From the NCBI GenBank assembly GCA_023423415.1, contig JAFAFP010000252.1:1-10044 (forward strand): DNA of 10,044 bases. Reading direction: 5' to 3'. The translations under genes and the position numbers were made by a program. Of this stretch, positions 6,775 to 10,044 are shown piece by piece (position 1 is the first letter of the stretch; every line of letters begins with the position of its first letter). The notes below the pieces were generated by a model that saw only the letters and a list, made by a program, of their open reading frames with translations, made no database searches and had not been told where the DNA came from. The DNA comes from Pseudomonadota bacterium. GTDB lineage: Bacteria > Pseudomonadota > Alphaproteobacteria > Rhizobiales > Xanthobacteraceae.

Positions 6775-7251
6775 ATGGTGTTTCGTGTATCTGGAGTTCT
6801 CGCGGGGGCCGTCATTGTGGCGGCGGCCTGGGCATATGCCGCGCCGGCCCAGGCACTGACCATGCAGGAATGCAGCGCGAAGTATAAGGCCGCGCAATCG
6901 GCCGGCACGCTCAAGGGCATGAAGTGGAACGATTTCCGCAAAGCGGAGTGCGGCGCCGACGCGTCGGCGGCTGCGCCAGCGCCTGCTGCTACGACAACGA
7001 CGCCGCCGAAAGCGACAAAGTCCTCAACGCGGGAGGGCGCATCTGGCGCATTGGCCCGGGCCGGCGATGCAACCTTTCCGACCGCGGTGTCGTCCAAATA
7101 CGCCAGTGAATCGAGCGGCAAGGCGCGTATGCATACCTGCCTGGACCAGTACAACGCCAACAAGGCCAGCAACGGCAATGGCGGACTCAAATGGATCCAG
7201 AAAGGCGGCGGTTATTACAGCGAATGCAACAAGCGGCTGAGTGCACGGTAA
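6775..7251 (+). CDS. Secreted protein with two copies of a Cys-Tyr-Trp-Cys motif
   Basis: A 158-residue protein with a clear signal peptide (hydrophobic from about 8-22, cleavage probably after APAQA). Two related segments flank a low-complexity Ala/Thr/Pro linker (about 61-85). Copy A is residues 30-59 and copy B is 119-151. Both follow M-x2-C-x3-Y-x-A-x8-G-x-K-W, then E-C after 6 or 9 further residues. Each copy therefore has its own cysteine pair (33/59 and 122/151), probably a disulfide in the periplasm. Copy A, with KWNDFRKAEC, resembles a motif seen in many small rhizobial exported proteins; function unknown to me. Start ATG 6775 is well supported by GGAG at 6765-6768 with 6-nt spacing. 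No strong terminator follows, only an imperfect hairpin. Confidence 0.85.
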   Translation: MVFRVSGVLAGAVIVAAAWAYAAPAQALTMQECSAKYKAAQSAGTLKGMKWNDFRKAECGADASAAAPAPAATTTTPPKATKSSTREGASGALARAGDATFPTAVSSKYASESSGKARMHTCLDQYNANKASNGNGGLKWIQKGGGYYSECNKRLSAR

Positions 7252-7262
7252 GGATCTGCAGG

Positions 7263-7296
7263 GGTTCGTTCTCACGGACCCGTGATTGAAAGAACC
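7263..7296 (+). terminator. Imperfect hairpin after the Cys/Trp-motif gene
   Basis: GGTTC (7263-7267) pairs with GAACC (7292-7296), then TTC with GAA across a mismatch, and CACG with CGTG around a GACC loop. It lies 12 nt after the stop codon. Mismatches and lack of a T-run make it a weak terminator candidate. Confidence 0.35.
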
Positions 7297-7344
7297 ACGC
7301 AACGGCGTCGAACCGAATCGGCATGGCGATCGACTGATAGTCAG

Positions 7345-7361
7345 GATGTGACGGTCACATC
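7345..7361. promoter_or_regulatory. Perfect 17-bp dyad, operator-like, before the tyrosine-rich gene
   Basis: GATGTGAC (7345-7352), one central G, and GTCACATC (7354-7361) are perfect complements. The site ends 22 nt before the start codon and 12 nt before the ribosome binding site, where a repressor could block transcription. Its half-site resembles CRP/FNR-superfamily TGTGA, but the 3-bp TGTGA-TCACA spacing is not that of CRP (6 bp). As RNA it could form a 7-bp stem with a CGG loop. Regulator unknown. Confidence 0.55.
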
Positions 7362-7383
7362 TGGACGCACACAGGAGATCACC

Positions 7384-7578
7384 ATGTTCCGCAAGACCAT
7401 TCTTGGACTGGCTGCCGGCGCCGCGCTCGTTACCGCTGCGATCGCTCCGACTGCCGCCTCCGCGCACTATTACGGCTATGGATACGGCTACAAGTCCTAT
7501 TACAAGCCGTACTACTACTCGTACAAGCCGTATGGCTACTACAAGTCCTACAAGTACTACGGTGGTTACGGTTACTGA
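7384..7578 (+). CDS. Small secreted tyrosine/glycine/lysine-rich protein
   Basis: A 64-residue protein. Residues 1-27 are a textbook signal peptide (MFRK, hydrophobic core, AASA cleavage). The predicted mature part is only 37 residues, of which 19 are Tyr and nearly all others are Gly, Lys, Ser or Pro, arranged as YGYGYGYKSYYKP, YYYSYKP, YGYYKS and YKYYGGYGY. There are no cysteines and no acidic residues, so the mature peptide is cationic and aromatic. Function is not recognised; such compositions occur in structural, adhesive or surface-coating proteins and in low-complexity condensing segments. Start 7384 is supported by GGAG at 7374-7377 with 6-nt spacing, although the frame is open further upstream. 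A dyad precedes it and a strong terminator follows, so it is probably a single-gene transcript. Confidence 0.85.
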   Translation: MFRKTILGLAAGAALVTAAIAPTAASAHYYGYGYGYKSYYKPYYYSYKPYGYYKSYKYYGGYGY

Positions 7579-7601
7579 TCCTGAGCGGATGTGACCAAGG
7601 C

Positions 7602-7631
7602 AGAGCCCGGCCTCGAAAGAGGTCGGGCTCT
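7602..7631. terminator. Strong terminator with GAAA tetraloop, shared by convergent genes
   Basis: AGAGCCCGGCCTC (7602-7614) pairs with GAGGTCGGGCTCT (7619-7631), 13 bp with one G-T wobble, closed by a GAAA loop (GNRA class) and followed by TT. It lies 23 nt after the tyrosine-rich gene and 26 nt beyond the stop of the leftward enolase-superfamily gene, so it may serve both strands. The T-run is short. Confidence 0.82.
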
Positions 7632-7657
7632 TGCGTCTCGCTTGTCGACACGAGGCA

Positions 7658-8731
7658 TTAGAACGCCGCGCCGATTTCCTTGCGATAGCGCTCGTTCAAT
7701 GTGAGGCCGTGACCGGGCGATGCTGAAGCCGCCATGGTGCCTTTGGCATCGATTGCCGGCCAGCCGTCGAACAGCGGTTCGAGCAGCGGAAATTCCTCCA
7801 GCCATCGCATCGCTGGAGCCGCCGCGGCGACATGGGCGAACAATCCGGGCAGGAAGTGAGGCGACACGATCGCGTCGAAGGATTCAGCCAAAGTCGAGAG
7901 TTCAAGCACCGGCGTCAGACCGCCGACCATTGCAAGATCGGGCTGGATGACTGCTGCGATTCGCTCCGAGATGAATGGCAGAAAGCTCGCGCGCGTCTGC
8001 AGGTGCTCTCCGGTCGCGATCGCCGCGCCCGACGATGCGGCCAGCATGCGATAGCCTTCGACCGAATGCGCGGGCAGCGGCTCTTCGACGAACAACAATC
8101 CCTGATCGCGTGCCATTGCCATCAACCAGAGCGCCGACGGCAGATCGCATTTCTCGTTGGCGTCCGTCATGATCTGGACGTGCGAAGGAATCGCTGCGCG
8201 CACGGCTGCAATGACATCCGCATCCGAGCGCGTTCCCTTCACGCGCGGTTTGACCGCGGTGAGGCCGCGCGCTGCTTGTTCAGCAGCAACCTCGGCCGCC
8301 TTTTCCGCCGGTTGCACGGTGTTGAAACCGCCGCTGCCGTAAACGGGAAGCGCACGAAGTTCGCCGCCCATCGCCACGCCCATCGCCACCTGCTGACGGC
8401 GTGCAAACAGATCCCACACGGCGACATCGATGGCCGCGAGCGCAATCAGATTAGGTCCTGCGCCGGTGCGGTTGAAGCTCGCCGCAATCTTCCGCCATAG
8501 CGCCGTCGGCGGAGGCAGCGTTTGACCATCGACAAACCGGGCGACCTGCTCCTGCGCGGCCTTGAAGGCCACGCCGCCATTGCCGCCCAGGACATAGGAG
8601 AAGCCAAGCCCGCGCACGCCATCGCTGTCGATCAGATCGACAATGATAACATCGACGGCGGCGACACCCGATCCGCCGACCGCTTGCTGCAACTTGTAAG
8701 TGAGAAGCGACGCGCGTGCCTGGACCGTCAT
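7658..8731 (-). CDS. Enolase-superfamily enzyme, mandelate racemase subgroup
   Basis: A 357-residue cytoplasmic enzyme of the mandelate racemase/muconate lactonizing group, which abstract a proton next to a carboxylate bound to Mg2+. An N-terminal capping domain (to about 125) precedes the barrel. Metal ligands are recognisable at Asp190 (TDANE), Glu216 (VEEP) and Glu242 (TGEH). The Asp265-His292 pair (QPD, SPH) and Glu312 (WLEE) match the His-Asp dyad and Glu of mandelate racemase, placing it in that subgroup rather than the MLE subgroup. The KxK position reads Lys161-Pro-Arg163, so the usual second lysine is Arg; a dehydratase or other His-driven reaction seems likelier than racemisation. 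The substrate, perhaps an acid sugar, cannot be read. Its ATG overlaps the stop of the flavin hydroxylase gene (ATGA), so the two are coupled. Confidence 0.9.
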   Translation of the reverse strand: MTVQARASLLTYKLQQAVGGSGVAAVDVIIVDLIDSDGVRGLGFSYVLGGNGGVAFKAAQEQVARFVDGQTLPPPTALWRKIAASFNRTGAGPNLIALAAIDVAVWDLFARRQQVAMGVAMGGELRALPVYGSGGFNTVQPAEKAAEVAAEQAARGLTAVKPRVKGTRSDADVIAAVRAAIPSHVQIMTDANEKCDLPSALWLMAMARDQGLLFVEEPLPAHSVEGYRMLAASSGAAIATGEHLQTRASFLPFISERIAAVIQPDLAMVGGLTPVLELSTLAESFDAIVSPHFLPGLFAHVAAAAPAMRWLEEFPLLEPLFDGWPAIDAKGTMAASASPGHGLTLNERYRKEIGAAF

Positions 8732-9912
8732 TTCAATTCCACCGTCAACGGATTGTAGGAATAGAGCCAGGCATTGCGGCTTGCGCCTTCATTGCGTTTG
8801 GAGAATTCAGCGCGGATCGCATCCTGCGACGGCAGATGGAAGAGACGGCGGTTCTGCGTCGAGATTTCGACGATGCGGGATGTGCGATCGACCCGATTGC
8901 GTTGATACAGATCGAGCGCCTCGGGAATGCTGGGAGCCTGTTTGAGCGCGCGGGCAAGCACGGCGCCGTCTTCGATCGCCATCGCCGCGCCCTGAGCGAG
9001 ATAGGGCAGGGTCGCATGCGCGGAATCGCCAAGCAATGTCGCGCGCCTGGTGCTCCAGTTGCGAACCGGCGGGCGGTTGTGCAGCGACCAGCGATAGCAC
9101 TGGTCGCGATCGGCAGCGTCGATGATGGTCTGGATCGCGGGGTGCCAGCCAACGTAGTCGGCCTTCAGTTGCTCCCACGGGAATTTCACGGTCCAGGATT
9201 CTTCGGAGACGTCATCTGTTTCGACGCAGCCAACGAAGTTCAAGAGCTCGCCGCCACGCAGATAATAGCAGACCACATGACCGCCCGGTCCCATGAAAAC
9301 CGACATGACCTGATCCAGGAACGGCTTTGGCAGCCGCTCGGCGGGGACGACGACGCGCCATGCAGCGTCGCCGGTATAGGTCGCGGGAATTTCGCCGACG
9401 ATTTGTTGTGCGACGATCGACTTCACACCGTCGGCGCCCACAAGAACATCGCCTTGCGCGGTTGAGCCATCGGCGAAGTGCAGGGTGACGCCGGCGTCGG
9501 TTTCGGTGAATCCGGTCGCGCGCCGGTTCAGGTTGATGACGTTGGGCTTCAATTGGCGCGCGGTCCTGGCCAGCATTTCGTGCAAGTCGGCGCGGTGGAG
9601 TTGCACATAAGGTGCGCCGTGCTGCCGTTCGTGCTCGTCCGACAGCGAGAATTGCTGAATGACCTCGCCGGTGTCGTGCAGCCGGAAGACATAGCCACCC
9701 GGTTTCACGCCCATCTTCAGCGCTTCCGACTCGATGCCGAGATAGCGGAGGACATGCATCGGGTTGGCGCTCATCTGGATGCCGGCCCCGATCTCGCCGA
9801 GCGCGGGCGCCTGCTCATACACTTCGACGTCATAGCCCGCCTTGATCAGGCAGGAGGCCGCCGCCAGCCCGCCCAGACCCGCGCCTACGATAAGAATTTT
9901 CTTGTCCGCCAT
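8728..9912 (-). CDS. FAD-dependent aromatic hydroxylase-like monooxygenase
   Basis: A 394-residue flavoprotein of the group A (single-component) aromatic hydroxylases, which use NAD(P)H and O2 to hydroxylate a ring. The N-terminal Rossmann motif is VGAGLGGLAAA (10-19), with Glu33 ending the second strand to bind ribose. The DG motif is GADGV (159-163) and the GD motif LLGDSAHATLPYLAQGAAMAIEDG begins at 293. GAGIQMSANP, HRADLHEML and a C-terminal WLYSYNP recall salicylate 1-hydroxylase and 6-hydroxynicotinate 3-monooxygenase (NicC); similarity to NicC is from memory. The exact substrate is not determined. Length is normal for the family. It is the first gene of a two-gene operon. Start ATG 9912 has GAGG 3 nt upstream, a rather tight spacing, but it opens directly into the FAD motif. 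Confidence 0.9.
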   Translation of the reverse strand: MADKKILIVGAGLGGLAAASCLIKAGYDVEVYEQAPALGEIGAGIQMSANPMHVLRYLGIESEALKMGVKPGGYVFRLHDTGEVIQQFSLSDEHERQHGAPYVQLHRADLHEMLARTARQLKPNVINLNRRATGFTETDAGVTLHFADGSTAQGDVLVGADGVKSIVAQQIVGEIPATYTGDAAWRVVVPAERLPKPFLDQVMSVFMGPGGHVVCYYLRGGELLNFVGCVETDDVSEESWTVKFPWEQLKADYVGWHPAIQTIIDAADRDQCYRWSLHNRPPVRNWSTRRATLLGDSAHATLPYLAQGAAMAIEDGAVLARALKQAPSIPEALDLYQRNRVDRTSRIVEISTQNRRLFHLPSQDAIRAEFSKRNEGASRNAWLYSYNPLTVELK

Positions 9913-10044
9913 TGTCCTCAGGTCCGAATGAGTATCGACAGTGGCAGGTTATTGGCATTTCGCATGGCCGGCGTGCAACCGCGCTCGCGGGATGGCATAG
10001 CTCCCATGCTGCCGCACAACGAAAACGTGCAGGGCCTGGGGCCC
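9913..10044 (-). other. Upstream region of the hydroxylase operon
   Basis: This should contain the promoter of the leftward operon. No convincing -35/-10 pair or known operator was recognised and no regulator gene is visible within the window. A small GGGCC-TGG-GGCCC inverted repeat sits at the edge (10032-10044), truncated context. Confidence 0.35.

Larger units (their letters stand above)
7252..7383 (+). other. Intergenic region, 132 nt, before the tyrosine-rich gene
   Basis: Holds an imperfect hairpin at 7263-7296 and the dyad at 7345-7361 (separate entries). No coding sequence is supported. Confidence 0.4.

Noticed and set aside
7384..7578. Tyrosine codon repetition read as a microsatellite or non-coding repeat
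   Set aside because: TAC and TAT codons are mixed, spacing is irregular, and it follows a good signal peptide with a strong ribosome binding site, so it is coding.
8716..9465. 249-codon open frame on the plus strand opposite the hydroxylase
   Set aside because: The minus strand clearly encodes the FAD hydroxylase with its motifs in order; the plus frame is an antisense shadow.
1..10044. CRISPR array, tRNA, rRNA, insertion sequence or phage genes
   Set aside because: No regularly spaced direct repeats, cloverleaf-like segments, transposase or integrase motifs, or terminal inverted repeats were seen on either strand.

Overview
The window looks like chromosomal DNA from an alphaproteobacterium of the order Hyphomicrobiales (Rhizobiales), most likely the Bradyrhizobium/Rhodopseudomonas/Afipia neighbourhood. 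This rests on high GC content, a fixI-fixS type tail of a cbb3 oxidase assembly operon, several small signal-peptide proteins of a style common in that group, and an aromatic-type flavin hydroxylase. The genus is an inference; no marker gene is present.

Layout. (1) Positions 2-1818, plus strand: the 3' part of a copper P-type ATPase gene of the FixI/CcoI type, overlapping by 4 nt with fixS/ccoS. Together they serve cbb3-type cytochrome oxidase assembly. (2) Positions 2057-4589, plus strand: a DUF937-domain membrane protein and, 40 nt later, an unrecognised single-span protein with very basic cytoplasmic patches and a two-cysteine periplasmic motif. (3) Positions 4629-5459, minus strand: a secreted protein with an HExxH zinc-peptidase-like motif, converging on (2) across a small hairpin. 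(4) Positions 5773-7578, plus strand: three unrelated small secreted proteins, each with its own signal peptide. One is a basic protein built from two copies of a 51-residue V-T-R rich unit. One carries two copies of a short Cys/Trp motif. One is a 64-residue protein whose mature part is half tyrosine. Strong hairpin terminators follow the first and third. (5) Positions 7658-9912, minus strand: a two-gene operon with an ATGA overlap, encoding a flavin-dependent aromatic-ring-hydroxylase-like enzyme followed by an enolase-superfamily (mandelate racemase subgroup) enzyme.

Functional picture. The ends of the window are recognisable metabolism: micro-oxic respiration on the left and probable aromatic/acid catabolism on the right. 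The middle 5.5 kb is a run of envelope or secreted proteins, mostly without known function. The most notable non-coding signals are a near-perfect 17-bp dyad (GATGTGAC-G-GTCACATC) just upstream of the tyrosine-rich gene, with a closely similar sequence upstream of the DUF937 gene, and two GNRA-loop terminators. I see no CRISPR array, tRNA, rRNA, insertion sequence or integrase.
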